Part shown: in pieces, positions 53,752 through 63,446 of the stretch | How positions within the stretch are numbered: the stretch's first letter is position 1 | Layout of the letters: each line of letters starts with the position of its first letter | Source: Phocaeicola sp. | Lineage (GTDB): Bacteria; Bacteroidota; Bacteroidia; Bacteroidales; Bacteroidaceae | DNA length: 63,719 nt | Direction: 5' to 3' | Assembly: GCA_022764505.1 (NCBI GenBank) | Contig: JALEQJ010000008.1 | Location: 1 to 63,719, forward strand | The notes under the pieces: model-generated | The model's input: the letters and a program-made list of their open reading frames with translations, nothing else | The model's database searches: none | Told to the model about the DNA's origin: nothing | Translations under genes and position numbers: made by a program

Positions 53752-54633
53752 ATGAAGAAAACATTACTAAGCGTAGCATTGGCTGTAGCTACTGTTTTTA
53801 CAGCTTCTGCACAAGAACAGGAAGAAAAAACGTGGACATTCCAAAATGTAGGAGGATTGAATCTCTCTCAAACCTCTCTGACAAACTGGGCTGCAGGTGG
53901 AGATAATTCTGTGGCATGGCATATCTACTTCAATGGAAGTGCCAATTATAAAAAGGGAAAATGGAGTTGGGACAATGCGCTTGTTACAGACTTCGGACAA
54001 ACCTATACTGCTACCAATAAGTGGCAAAAGAGCTTGGATAAACTGAATATCAACACCAAAGTAGGGTATGCTATCAATAAGCATTGGAATGCAGCTTTCT
54101 TGGCAGACTTCCTTACACAGTTCGCCAATGGATATTCTTCTGCTACAGACAAGGCAGCCGGTATTGCTCCTATTTCCAAGTTTATGGCTCCGGGTTATCT
54201 TACTACTTCTCTTGGGTTCGACTATAAGCCGAAAGAAAATTTTTCACTCTTCCTTTCTCCTGCTACAGGGAAATTTACCTTTGTAACGGACAAGGCTCTT
54301 TCCGATGCCGGTGCTTATGGTGTAAAACCGGGCAATAAAGTATTGGCAGAATTGGGTGCTACAGCTGTGGCAAATTACCACACAAACTTGGCAGAGAACA
54401 TTAACCTTATCTCCAAGCTGACTCTCTTCACAGCCTACAATAATAATTTCGGAAATATAGACATTCTTTGGGATACTATGCTTTCTTTCAAGGTGAGCAA
54501 GTACATCAGTGCCAATGTTTCTGCTACTCTTGTGTACGATGATGATATCAAGAGTGTGAAGAATGGTGTAGTGGGTGGACCAAAGTTGCAAATTCGTCAA
54601 GTCTTCGGCTTAGGACTTTCTTACAGCTTCTAA
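53752..54633 (+). CDS. DUF3078 outer-membrane beta-barrel protein
   Basis: 293 residues with a signal peptide ending at SAQ (about residue 20). The opening of the mature protein (WTFQNVGGLNLSQTSLTNWA) and the alternating aromatic strands are typical of DUF3078, a Bacteroidota outer-membrane family; the last residue is Phe (LGLSYSF), a BAM-recognition end. Function unknown. It stands alone and is followed by two hairpins. Confidence 0.92.
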   Translation: MKKTLLSVALAVATVFTASAQEQEEKTWTFQNVGGLNLSQTSLTNWAAGGDNSVAWHIYFNGSANYKKGKWSWDNALVTDFGQTYTATNKWQKSLDKLNINTKVGYAINKHWNAAFLADFLTQFANGYSSATDKAAGIAPISKFMAPGYLTTSLGFDYKPKENFSLFLSPATGKFTFVTDKALSDAGAYGVKPGNKVLAELGATAVANYHTNLAENINLISKLTLFTAYNNNFGNIDILWDTMLSFKVSKYISANVSATLVYDDDIKSVKNGVVGGPKLQIRQVFGLGLSYSF

Positions 54634-54690
54634 GCGGAATTACTTATATAATTAAGGAGTGGCAGTGCTTGAATAAAACTTGCCACTTAA

Positions 54691-54740
54691 TACAGAGAAA
54701 GCATCTGTACTCATTTCCGAGTACAGATGCTTTCTCTGTA
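54691..54740. terminator. 22 bp perfect inverted repeat, possible terminator
   Basis: TACAGAGAAAGCATCTGTACTC is followed by the loop ATTTCC and its exact reverse complement. A smaller AGTGGCA/TGCCACT hairpin lies just upstream (54655-54689). There is no T run on either side, so it may act as an RNA stabiliser or processing signal. It lies 57 bp after the DUF3078 stop. Confidence 0.6.
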
Positions 54741-54800
54741 TAGGCAGTTTCTCCTATCTTATTTGATTGTTTTCATTCTCCCTCTTCCTTAGCTTTAGCA

Positions 54801-55349
54801 CAACCCCTGTGGGGTTGGTAATGGTGGGATACACATAGACAGGGTTATCTATTTCGTTTCTAACCCTGCCCTGACAAAAGCATAACACCTACGGCGTTAT
54901 TTTTTTGTAGATTGATGAAAATTACCTCATTATTCAAGAGAAGTCAACATAAATGAAAGCTCTACCAACAGCATTGGTTAAAATGAGCCACTACCAATAT
55001 AACTGCTCAAACCTGAGATTGTTTACAAGTATATCATCTATACAGCTACGTTTGCGTGAGTAATCCCCATCGGGGATTTGCTATTGTTAGGGCAGGTGTT
55101 CGGAGTTAAACGTAGAACCCTGCCTATGTACGTTCCTAAAAACAATGCCATAGGTATTGTGCTAAGAGAAATAAAGAGTTTATCTCCTCTTCAGAACAGT
55201 ACACATAGATGAAACTATGCTATGTTCTTACTCTCCTTAGCTTTAGCACAACCCCTGTGGGGTTGATAATGGTGGAATACACGTAGACAGGGTTATCCAC
55301 TTCGTTTCTAACCCTGCCCTGACAAGGAGCATAACACCTACGGCGTTAT
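54801..55349 (-). repeat. A-B-A hairpin repeat block 1
   Basis: Three units, all read on the minus strand: A (54801-54900), B (55062-55160), A (55249-55349). The A units carry CAACCCCTGTGGGGTTG, a GACAGGGTTA/TAACCCTGcC stem-loop, and ATAACACCTACGGCGTTAT. Between the first A and the B lies about 160 bp not found in block 2. No gene lies in 54741-55512. Confidence 0.8.
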
Positions 55350-55512
55350 TTTTTTATGAATGGGTGAGGGGAGTACTCTCACTCTATGGCTATCATAGCC
55401 GATTACAAGAAAAATTGACTCCACCTTAGTTTACACATAATCCTTGCGGATTATTTCACCATGCAAAGTGATGAGTAACAATTCGGTTTTTTATGTTAAA
55501 GATTGCGTATCA

Positions 55513-55818
55513 TTAATCTTCTTGCTGAGGATCATTCTTCTCCACTTTATCTTTAGATCGTGTTAGAAGTCTTATGGCATGATAGAAAAAATAAAGTCCA
55601 CCGAGGAAGAAAACCATAGCAGTACCCAAGGCTCCTACCACTTCGTTGAGAAGAAACATAAAGCGAGGCATGGCAATCTCTCCTCCAAATTCATTGAAAT
55701 GCGATAGATCTACATAAGCCTTATAGCCATAATACATAAAAAATAAACTGATTGCTATTGAGACAATGGCTTGTCCGCCTGGGGGTAATTTCCTCCCTGT
55801 TTTTTTGTTTTCACTCAT
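55513..55818 (-). CDS. Small inner-membrane protein of unknown function
   Basis: 101 residues. Two predicted membrane helices lie at about residues 18-35 and 60-82, with polar ends: a Lys-rich N-terminus and a highly charged C-terminus ending DPQQED. I do not recognise the family. It is 27 bp downstream of a small lipoprotein gene on the same strand; the pair is bracketed by repeat blocks. Confidence 0.6.
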   Translation of the reverse strand: MSENKKTGRKLPPGGQAIVSIAISLFFMYYGYKAYVDLSHFNEFGGEIAMPRFMFLLNEVVGALGTAMVFFLGGLYFFYHAIRLLTRSKDKVEKNDPQQED

Positions 55819-55845
55819 ATTTGTATTCTATATTTGTAATTATCT

Positions 55846-56460
55846 TTAGTTTAATTCCGATGGGTCTATCTCATAGTCTGCATAGTTTTTTTCAAAATCC
55901 TCTGCCCGATAGATTTTGGCTTTTCTTATGTTGATTGAAGTTGAGTGGGTCGCATTTATTGTGATACGATCCTCGAAATCTTCGTCCAAACCATAATGCC
56001 AAGGGTCGCCAAATGTAGTGCGAGCTGTGTACGGAGCATTTACCAATTGGAATGGTCCATAGTAATAGCGTCCATTCAACTCTATCAGTTGAAACATTTG
56101 TTCCAAGAGAAAATTTTCTTCCTTATTGCTATCGGTGTAAGCTGTAGTTACGATTACATAAGTTTCCTCTAGAGGATTAAGCAATGATTTCTCCTCATAC
56201 TCCTGCTTTGTAAAAGTAATGCGTTTACCGGAAGGATTTGTGAGGGTATGTTCTCCTAATGCAAGAGAAAGCTCCATACTCTCTTTGGGGTCAAGTGTAT
56301 AGACCTTTTCATCTACTGTGAATGTAATAGTCCGATCCGAAGGATTATCTACGACCACAAGTGAACTGTCTGTAGTACAACGGACACATAGCACTACTCC
56401 AAGCAAGACTAAAAACAATCTTAAGAAATTTGTTTTGATTCGTTTCTTCAATAAATTCAT
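55846..56460 (-). CDS. Putative secreted or lipid-anchored protein
   Basis: 204 residues starting MNLLKKRIKTNFLRLF. A hydrophobic N-terminus ends VVLCVRC, which is a poor lipobox (Arg before the Cys), so lipidation is uncertain and a plain signal peptide or anchor is possible. The mature part starts with a beta-sandwich-like stretch (DNPSDRTITFTVDEKVYTL), followed by an acidic, aromatic-rich second half. No family recognised. A longer frame to 56508 exists but the ATG at 56460 fits the signal sequence better. Confidence 0.6.
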   Translation of the reverse strand: MNLLKKRIKTNFLRLFLVLLGVVLCVRCTTDSSLVVVDNPSDRTITFTVDEKVYTLDPKESMELSLALGEHTLTNPSGKRITFTKQEYEEKSLLNPLEETYVIVTTAYTDSNKEENFLLEQMFQLIELNGRYYYGPFQLVNAPYTARTTFGDPWHYGLDEDFEDRITINATHSTSINIRKAKIYRAEDFEKNYADYEIDPSELN

Positions 56461-56794
56461 CTCTTTAAATTCATCTCTTTCCTGTATTTTACTCCAATCA
56501 ATCATCAAATGTGCCGTAGCTATTATAATTGTATGGCGATTAAAATGAGTGCAAAGATGTAAGAAATATGTCCAACCACCAACTATTTTTTTACATAAAA
56601 TGTGATTTTCTGTAATTTTGATGATACGATGTATAAAATGGGGCGTTATGTTACTATAGTTGGATTTTCTGGTATAGCGATGATAAAGAAGAGCCTTGTT
56701 TATCGGATTCCTACCCGAGAAATTTTCAATAAGATTTATCTTGGTTTTAGGTTTATGGGCAACAGCGAATACTTATTTTCTCAAGTTTTTCGCA

Positions 56795-57210
56795 CAACCC
56801 CTGTGGGGTTGGTAATGGGTGGAATACACATAGGCAGGGTTATCCGCTTCGTTTCTAACCCTGCCCTGACAAGAACATAACACCTACGGCGTTATTTTTT
56901 TGCAGGATTGCGTTTGAGTGAGTAATCCCCATCGGGGATTTGCTATTGTTAGGGCAGGTGTTCGGAGTTAAACGTAGAACCCTGCCTATGTACGTTCCTA
57001 AAAACAATGCCATAGGTATTGTGCTAAGAGAAATAAAGAGTTTGTTTCCTCTTCCGAGAAGTACGCATAGCTGATACTCTTGTTAATTCTGTACAATCTT
57101 AGCTTTAGCACAACCCCTGTGGGGTTGGTAATGGTGGGATACACATAGACAGGGTTATCCTCTCCCTTCCTAATTCAGCCGTAACAATGACATAAGACCT
57201 ACGGCGTTAT
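56795..57210 (-). repeat. A-B-A hairpin repeat block 2
   Basis: A (56795-56895), B (56924-57022), A (57111-57210), all on the minus strand. The first A and B are separated by the conserved 28 bp linker. The B unit and about 30-50 bp on either side match block 1 nearly perfectly (GTGAGTAATCCCCATCGGGG onward). The third A unit has a decayed stem (TAATTCAGCC). The remainder of 56461-57628 has no gene and contains the susC promoter region. Confidence 0.8.
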
Positions 57211-57427
57211 TTTTTATGGCTTGAAGAGAATTTCTTTGTCTATTCAAAGGTATTTTTACTTGTTAAAAACACAATTAAAATTTCTCTTCTTTTGCTCTTT
57301 TCTTTTTCTCTCTTTGCTTCTTTCTTCGTGAAAACAGAATGAACTGTCAAAAACTCTTCTACGCAAATAGTTGCAAACCAAAGATTTAATTTTTTTGCAT
57401 ATAGTAAGTTTTTATATATTATTCGGC

Positions 57428-57435
57428 TATATTTG
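57428..57435 (+). promoter_or_regulatory. Possible -7 box for the susC operon
   Basis: TATATTTG, about 193 bp before the susC ATG. A long AT-rich leader would follow. No sigma/anti-sigma pair or hybrid two-component regulator is next to the operon. Confidence 0.4.
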
Positions 57436-57628
57436 CTCTTACATAATAATAAAATGCTTTAAGAAGCTCTGTTGTAGAACAGCAAAACTATTAGCAAAAC
57501 GCAAGAAATAAACTAAAAAAAATTAAACAAAAAGACAAAGAAACGAGAATTGCAAGCAAACAACTTTTAGGGTTTGATGCAGCAAAGAAAGACCCTAATC
57601 ACTCAAAACCTAACAATGATACCAAATT

Positions 57629-60600
57629 ATGTGTAAACAAAATCAAGACATTCCTAAGTCCTATTGGCATTTAGGAGGAAAGAAAGCCCTGATGACAGGT
57701 GCCTGTTTCTTGTTGATGGGAGTATTGCCACAACCTATGTGGGCAGATGCTCTTGCTGCCCCTGCCACTATGGTAGCACAGCAAGTTCAGAAAATAACAG
57801 GAAATGTAGTAGATGAGCAAGGGGAACCACTCATCGGTGTATCTGTTCAGATAAAAGGTACTGTTACAGGAGCCGTAACAGATATAGACGGAAATTTTGA
57901 ACTTTCTGCTAAACCGGGAGATATGTTGGTGTTCTCTTACATAGGTTATACCTCTGTAAGCCTGAAAGCTGTAGCCGGTGGTATGAAAGTGGTACTGAAA
58001 GAAGATACCAGAAACTTGGACGAAGTTGTCGTGGTAGGTTATGGTAGTACTACCAAGAGAGACCTTATAGCTTCTGTATCTACAGTAAAAACAGATCAAA
58101 TCTCCAATATCCCTGTAGCCAATTTGGCACAAGGTTTGGCAGGACGTGCTCCGGGTCTTATCGTGAAGTCCAGTGGAGGTGGTGTGAACGCTACACCCAG
58201 TATCAGTATTCGTGGGGGTGGGGCACCTATTTATGTAATAGATGGTGTAATCCGTTCATGGGAAGACTTTACCACACTTTCATCGGACGATATAGAAAGT
58301 ATGTCTATCCTTAAGGACGCATCTGCTACCGCAGTTTATGGTTCTCGTGCTACGAATGGTATCATTCAGGTTACAACCAAACGCGGTAAGGCAGGCAAGG
58401 CTACTATAGAATACGACTTTAACTATAGTATCTCTCAGCCAAACATTTTCCCTAAGCAAATGGGCTCTTATGATCGTGCACGTTATTCCAATATAGCACG
58501 TGAAAATGATGGTCTTTCTCCTTTGTTCAATGAAGAGGCTATGACAGCACTGCGTAATGGAACAGACCCACTCAATTTTAATAACACAGACTGGCGCAGT
58601 TTGGTCTTGAATAACTGGGCTCCCCAAACCAAGCATACTGTACGTCTTACCGGAGGTGGAGAAAATAACCATTACTATGTTTCATTGGGGCATATCTATC
58701 AGAACTCTCTTTACAAGAGTGATAACCACTGGATGAAACGTACTAACTTCCGTTTGGCACAGACTTCTTTTATCCCTTCTATCAATTTGCAAATCAATGC
58801 ATCTATAGACGGATACCGCCAACAGAATACACACCCTTACACTTCTACAGCTTCCGGCTACTATCAAGTGTTCTCACACATCTTGAACAAATCTCCAATG
58901 TTGCCGGGTGTAAACAGTCTGGGTTTGCCTTACAATGTTACAGACAACCCTGTGGCAGAAACAGCCGCAGATGCAGGATATTCTCGTGGTATCAATAATG
59001 TGATCAATGGTAAGGGAGAATTGATATGGACTGTGCCTTGGGTAGAAGGACTGAGAGTACGCTTGGCAAGTAACTACCGTTTTGCCAGCTCTGCCAGCAA
59101 GCAATGGCGCAAAGATGCCGCACAATACGATTGGGATTCGGATATACCGCAATATGCCAACAAACCTACCTTGTACAAGGATCACTATAATGCTTATGCG
59201 TTCACCAACCAAGCATTCGTGGAATATGCTACACAAATAAACAAGCACAGCATTTCTGCTTTGGGAGGTTTTGAACAATACTACCAAAAAGAAGACAGCT
59301 TCTGGGCAAAACGTGAAAAATATCCTTTTAATATAGATCAACTTGGCGTAGGAGATGCCAATACACAGCTCAACAATGGTTCTGAGGGAGAACTGGGACG
59401 TGCAGCATGGATAGGACAAGCTAAATATAACTATGCCAATAAGTACTATGCGGAGGCCAGCATACGTTATGACGGTTCAGACCGTTTCGCACCCGGTAAA
59501 CGTTGGGGAGCTTTCTTCAGCGGTTCACTCGGTTGGGTAGTAACAGCAGAAAAATTTATGCAGCCTCTCGTAGAAAAGAATATCTTGAACTCTTTGAAGC
59601 TTCGTGCTTCTTATGGAGAAACAGGTCTTGATGCAGATGCAGGACGTTTCCGTTATCGTTCTTCTTATTCTCTCAACACACAAGGTTACGTATCCGAAGG
59701 TGTGTATATCCCGGGATTTACAGAAGGAGCTTTGGCTTCTCCGGATCTCACATGGTATACTACCAAGCAAACAGCTTTGGGATTTGACTTCGCATCACTT
59801 CGTAACCGCCTTTACGGTTCATTTGATTATTTCTACTACGAAACCACAGGTTATCTTATGGCACCTCGTGGAGAAAGCTATCTCAATACAGCCTTGGGTA
59901 TAGGATTACCACAAATAAAATCAGATAGTGAACACCGCCGTGAAGGGATAGAACTCCAGCTCGGTTATCGTGATAATATCGGTGCATTGAAGTACGATAT
60001 AGCTGCGAACTTTACCTACTTTAATCAAATGTGGGCATTGAATCGTGGAGAAGACGAAGCTTCTTATATGAATCCTTATCACCGTGGACAACAGAACAAA
60101 GCGTTCTATGGCTTCTTGCACCATAACCTCGGTTATTATACCAGCGCAGAAGATGTGTATAACTCTCCCGCATTCTACAATGCAATTTCTTCCGGTTATC
60201 TTACAGCAGGAGATATCAAGTATAGAGATACAAACGGAGATGGATTGATAGACGGAAACGATACACGTAGAGCAGGTAAGTCTTCTACTCCACGTGGTCA
60301 GTTCGGTATCAGCATCAATTTGGAATACAAAGGTTTCTACTTCAGTACCCTCTTCCAAGGCTCTACAGCTTTCAACCTCTACATACCGGGAGAAGCTGCT
60401 ATGCAAACAGGTCAATCGGGCGTATTGCCGGTAATGTTCGACTATCAAACAGATACATGGACACCGGAAAATACAGGTGCGCTCTATCCACGTCTGATGT
60501 CCAATACCAACCTTAATGCGAACAACAACTTCCTTAGCAGTGATTTCTGGTTGATCAATGGTTCTTACCTCCGCATGAAGGACTTCCAGCTCGGTTACGA

Positions 60601-60787
60601 TTTGAAATATAGCCTGCTGAAGAAAGTTACTTGGCTCTCCAAAGCCAAAATAGGTATTGCAGGGCAGAATATCTTCACACTTTCTGCTGCGAAAAAATAT
60701 GGAATGGATCCGGAAACAGCATCTACTACAGGATTCGGTTATCCGGTAGAAAGAACACTGGCATTCACTCTTAATTTAGGATTCTAA
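57629..60787 (+). CDS. SusC/RagA-type TonB-dependent outer-membrane transporter
   Basis: 1052 residues. After the signal sequence, a carboxypeptidase D regulatory-like domain (about 55-130, GNVVDEQGEPLIGVSVQIKG) leads into the SusC hallmark NLDEVVVVGYG, a TonB plug (about 135-245, with ISIRGGGAPIYVIDGVI and SATAVYGSRATNGII), and a large barrel ending in Phe. It imports oligosaccharides or peptides bound by its SusD partner. The substrate cannot be deduced and no hydrolase gene lies beside it. Its stop overlaps the susD start (TAATG). Confidence 0.96.
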   Translation: MCKQNQDIPKSYWHLGGKKALMTGACFLLMGVLPQPMWADALAAPATMVAQQVQKITGNVVDEQGEPLIGVSVQIKGTVTGAVTDIDGNFELSAKPGDMLVFSYIGYTSVSLKAVAGGMKVVLKEDTRNLDEVVVVGYGSTTKRDLIASVSTVKTDQISNIPVANLAQGLAGRAPGLIVKSSGGGVNATPSISIRGGGAPIYVIDGVIRSWEDFTTLSSDDIESMSILKDASATAVYGSRATNGIIQVTTKRGKAGKATIEYDFNYSISQPNIFPKQMGSYDRARYSNIARENDGLSPLFNEEAMTALRNGTDPLNFNNTDWRSLVLNNWAPQTKHTVRLTGGGENNHYYVSLGHIYQNSLYKSDNHWMKRTNFRLAQTSFIPSINLQINASIDGYRQQNTHPYTSTASGYYQVFSHILNKSPMLPGVNSLGLPYNVTDNPVAETAADAGYSRGINNVINGKGELIWTVPWVEGLRVRLASNYRFASSASKQWRKDAAQYDWDSDIPQYANKPTLYKDHYNAYAFTNQAFVEYATQINKHSISALGGFEQYYQKEDSFWAKREKYPFNIDQLGVGDANTQLNNGSEGELGRAAWIGQAKYNYANKYYAEASIRYDGSDRFAPGKRWGAFFSGSLGWVVTAEKFMQPLVEKNILNSLKLRASYGETGLDADAGRFRYRSSYSLNTQGYVSEGVYIPGFTEGALASPDLTWYTTKQTALGFDFASLRNRLYGSFDYFYYETTGYLMAPRGESYLNTALGIGLPQIKSDSEHRREGIELQLGYRDNIGALKYDIAANFTYFNQMWALNRGEDEASYMNPYHRGQQNKAFYGFLHHNLGYYTSAEDVYNSPAFYNAISSGYLTAGDIKYRDTNGDGLIDGNDTRRAGKSSTPRGQFGISINLEYKGFYFSTLFQGSTAFNLYIPGEAAMQTGQSGVLPVMFDYQTDTWTPENTGALYPRLMSNTNLNANNNFLSSDFWLINGSYLRMKDFQLGYDLKYSLLKKVTWLSKAKIGIAGQNIFTLSAAKKYGMDPETASTTGFGYPVERTLAFTLNLGF

Positions 60788-62742
60788 TGAATATAACAAT
60801 GAAAAAATATAAATATGGAATGATAGGGTTGGGAATGCTGGCACTTTCTGCTTGTATTGACACCCTTAATACACACCCGAAAGAAACATACGATGAAAAG
60901 TTGGTGTGGGGAAGCAAGGCTACAGCCGAAGCTTTCATCAATTCTACTTACGAAAGTGTTATCACGGGAATGGGCTACGGTGGCGGTGGTAGCTGTGTTT
61001 CTTGGGAAGCACGTACCCCCAATAGTGCGCAGTGCTCTCAAGTAGGAGAAGGTATAGACAATGTAGCTACAGAAACAGGCTTGGGAACCGGAAACAACTG
61101 GGGACCCAATCGTTTCTCTTTGCTTCGTAGTACTAACTTGATTTTGGACAAAGTAGCAGCTTCTACTACCCTTACAGAAGGAGAAAGAACAGAGCTTATG
61201 GCACATGGCCACTTCTTGCGTGGATTGGTCTTCTTCGGTCAAGCACGTATGATAGGACGTTTTGTTCCTGTGAAACAAGTGTTTGCAGAGAAAGATACTG
61301 TGGCTGTGAAAATCCCTATGACTAAGAACTTGGCAGAAAGTTATGAACATGTTATAGCAGACTTAGAAAAGGCTTATGCAGGTCTTCCTACACGTAACCG
61401 CGCAGGTCTTCCTACCAAGTGGGCTGCAGGTGTAATACTGAGTAGAGCAGCATTGCAAGCATATGCATATACCAATAATAAGGCGTATATAGATCGTGCT
61501 ATTGTGGTAGCCAAAGAAGTGATAGACAATAGTGGTATCAGCCTTTCTACTTCTACAGGTATGTTCAATGAAATGGACGACCAAAATGCAGAAATACTTT
61601 GGGCATACTATCGTCTGCAAGCCAATACTACCATAGGCGGTTATGCAGAGCTTATCCGCACTTACCCCAATATCTCCGGCGATGATGTGAAAAATTCTCT
61701 TTCTCCTGTCAGCCTGAACAATAGAAACGGACGTACTTTTGAGGGTTGGGCTATTCACTTCCCTACACAAGATTTGGTAGACCAATATCTCGTAACAGAC
61801 GAAGTTACCGGCAAAGCACTGCCTTGGTACGAAACTTCTCAGTACAAGAACAACGTGATAGAGTTGGACCCTAATGCGGTTACTACAGAAGGTCAAGTAG
61901 ACGCTTACAAACAAACCAATGGTGGCGACCGTCGTATCCCTTCTCCACAAGATTTGAGGCAAAAGAAAGAAGGGTATCCACTTTTTGCACGTTATGCTAA
62001 ACTGAAAGATGGAGTTACAGACAGAGACCTCTCCGATATTATGTACAAAGGTAGAGACCGTCGTTTCGCTGTATCCGTAGTGTACGATAAAGCACAATGG
62101 ATAGGAGAAACCGTAGAAACCAACTTAGGTGGTAACCTTTCTGCCGGTGTGCGCGATAGAGAAGATGGTGGCTGGTACAATACGGTTACCGGTTATTATT
62201 GGCGTAAGAGCAATATAGAAAACCCGGATCCTCGTGCTTATTTTGATTGTAAAGTGGCTCTCCACTATAATCTGGCACGTTTGGGTGAGGCTTACATGAA
62301 CTTGGCAGAAGCTTACCTCCTTAAGGGAGATGTAGCCAATGCAGTAGCTGCACTCAATGCCACACGTACTACACACGGTGGTTTAGCACCTTCTACAGCT
62401 ACTACACCTGCAGAAGCATGGAGAGATTATATCCGTGAACGTCGTGTGGAAATGGCGAACGAAGGTGGTGATATTTACTTCAGCTACTTGCGTTGGGGTA
62501 AATATGGTGGTCATGCCAATTATGGACGCCCGGCAGGAGATATTATTTACGACTTGGACAGACCTGTTTACAAAATGTCTATCAGCAGAGACCGCAAGCA
62601 AATCCTCGTAGGACAGCTTACACTGTTCAATAGTGCAAATCGTAATTTCACTGTGCGCCGTTATTTGCTTCCTATCCATCAAGGATTCCTGGATACTCGT
62701 GCCGCTTATAATTTAGATCATGAACAAAATGAAGGTTGGTAA
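60787..62742 (+). CDS. SusD/RagB-type surface lipoprotein
   Basis: 651 residues. The lipobox is LSAC near residue 24 (or 20 if the ATG at 60799 is used). SusD features include helical TPR-like segments (TKWAAGVILSRAALQAYAY, RLGEAYMNLAEAYL) and the C-terminal PIHQGFLDTR block. It caps the SusC barrel and binds the nutrient. It is coupled to susC upstream and overlaps the third gene by 23 bp. Confidence 0.95.
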   Translation: MNITMKKYKYGMIGLGMLALSACIDTLNTHPKETYDEKLVWGSKATAEAFINSTYESVITGMGYGGGGSCVSWEARTPNSAQCSQVGEGIDNVATETGLGTGNNWGPNRFSLLRSTNLILDKVAASTTLTEGERTELMAHGHFLRGLVFFGQARMIGRFVPVKQVFAEKDTVAVKIPMTKNLAESYEHVIADLEKAYAGLPTRNRAGLPTKWAAGVILSRAALQAYAYTNNKAYIDRAIVVAKEVIDNSGISLSTSTGMFNEMDDQNAEILWAYYRLQANTTIGGYAELIRTYPNISGDDVKNSLSPVSLNNRNGRTFEGWAIHFPTQDLVDQYLVTDEVTGKALPWYETSQYKNNVIELDPNAVTTEGQVDAYKQTNGGDRRIPSPQDLRQKKEGYPLFARYAKLKDGVTDRDLSDIMYKGRDRRFAVSVVYDKAQWIGETVETNLGGNLSAGVRDREDGGWYNTVTGYYWRKSNIENPDPRAYFDCKVALHYNLARLGEAYMNLAEAYLLKGDVANAVAALNATRTTHGGLAPSTATTPAEAWRDYIRERRVEMANEGGDIYFSYLRWGKYGGHANYGRPAGDIIYDLDRPVYKMSISRDRKQILVGQLTLFNSANRNFTVRRYLLPIHQGFLDTRAAYNLDHEQNEGW

Positions 62743-63223
62743 TCCTAAAATGACAGAGAAAATGAAAAAGATATTTCAATTGATGATGATTGCCACACTG
62801 GCTCTCCTTTCTAATTCTTGCTTGGAAAAAGGATTGAAGGACTTGGAAGTCTTCGAAGGCAAAGAAATAAATACAGTATATGTAGCACACCGCTATTACG
62901 GAGAAGATAAAATACCCGTAAGCGGACAGCCCGTAGTAAAACAACACCTCTTGCAAACCAAAGTAGTAGAAAAAGATGCAGAGAAAGGTGTCTTCACTGT
63001 AGACGTAATAATCCCCAGCAATCTTCCCAAATCTCAAGTAGGGAAAGTGGTAAAAGAAAACTTGGTGGTGATGGTAGTCCTTTCTTCTGCGGCTACTATT
63101 GAACCGATAGGAGATGCTCCAAAATTGGGTGTACCGGGTAATTGGTCTAAACCTAACCAATATACAGTGCGTGCAGCAGATGGTTCTACACAAGTGTGGA
63201 CCATTACGCTCCGCAATATCTAA
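62720..63223 (+). CDS. DUF5018-like surface lipoprotein of the susCD operon
   Basis: 167 residues (153 from the inner ATG at 62762, MKKIFQLMMIATLALLSNSC). The lipobox Cys is in LSNSC. The end LGVPGNWSKPNQYTVRAADG matches the DUF5018-related family often encoded after susCD in place of SusE, probably as an outer-surface binding accessory. It overlaps the 3' end of susD. The operon ends here at a terminator. Confidence 0.82.
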   Translation: MNKMKVGNPKMTEKMKKIFQLMMIATLALLSNSCLEKGLKDLEVFEGKEINTVYVAHRYYGEDKIPVSGQPVVKQHLLQTKVVEKDAEKGVFTVDVIIPSNLPKSQVGKVVKENLVVMVVLSSAATIEPIGDAPKLGVPGNWSKPNQYTVRAADGSTQVWTITLRNI

Positions 63224-63249
63224 AAAAAGGTTTGTAATTTAGTAAGCTT

Positions 63250-63291
63250 TCAGTGCTACTCTGCGTATGTGGGGTAGCACTGATTTTTTTG
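63250..63291 (+). terminator. Terminator of the susCD operon
   Basis: CAGTGCTAC and GTAGCACTG form a 9 bp perfect stem followed by seven T. Confidence 0.9.
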
Positions 63292-63355
63292 TAGTAGCCA
63301 GATAAGACAGTATATGAATTATGAGGGAAGCGCAAACACAGAAATCCTTGCTTTT

Positions 63356-63381
63356 GGTAGTGTCCCCAAAAGTGTGTAAGC
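63356..63381. repeat. Probable terminal inverted repeat of the IS256-family element
   Basis: GGTAGTGTCCCCAAAAGTG resembles IS256-family ends and lies just outside the 3' end of the transposase frame, about 65 bp from its stop codon. The other end is outside the window. Confidence 0.5.
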
Positions 63382-63446
63382 CAATCTTCTTCTCCATTCG
63401 AGGCATGATTATTGATACTGTTTATTATTTTGCTTTTTTGTTGTCA

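Noticed and set aside
56602-56880. 92-residue ORF on the plus strand beginning near the putative lipoprotein gene
   Set aside because: Its C-terminal half is encoded by the A repeat unit (CAACCCC and CAGGGTTA segments), there is no family match, and it is AT-biased; it is a repeat-derived reading frame.
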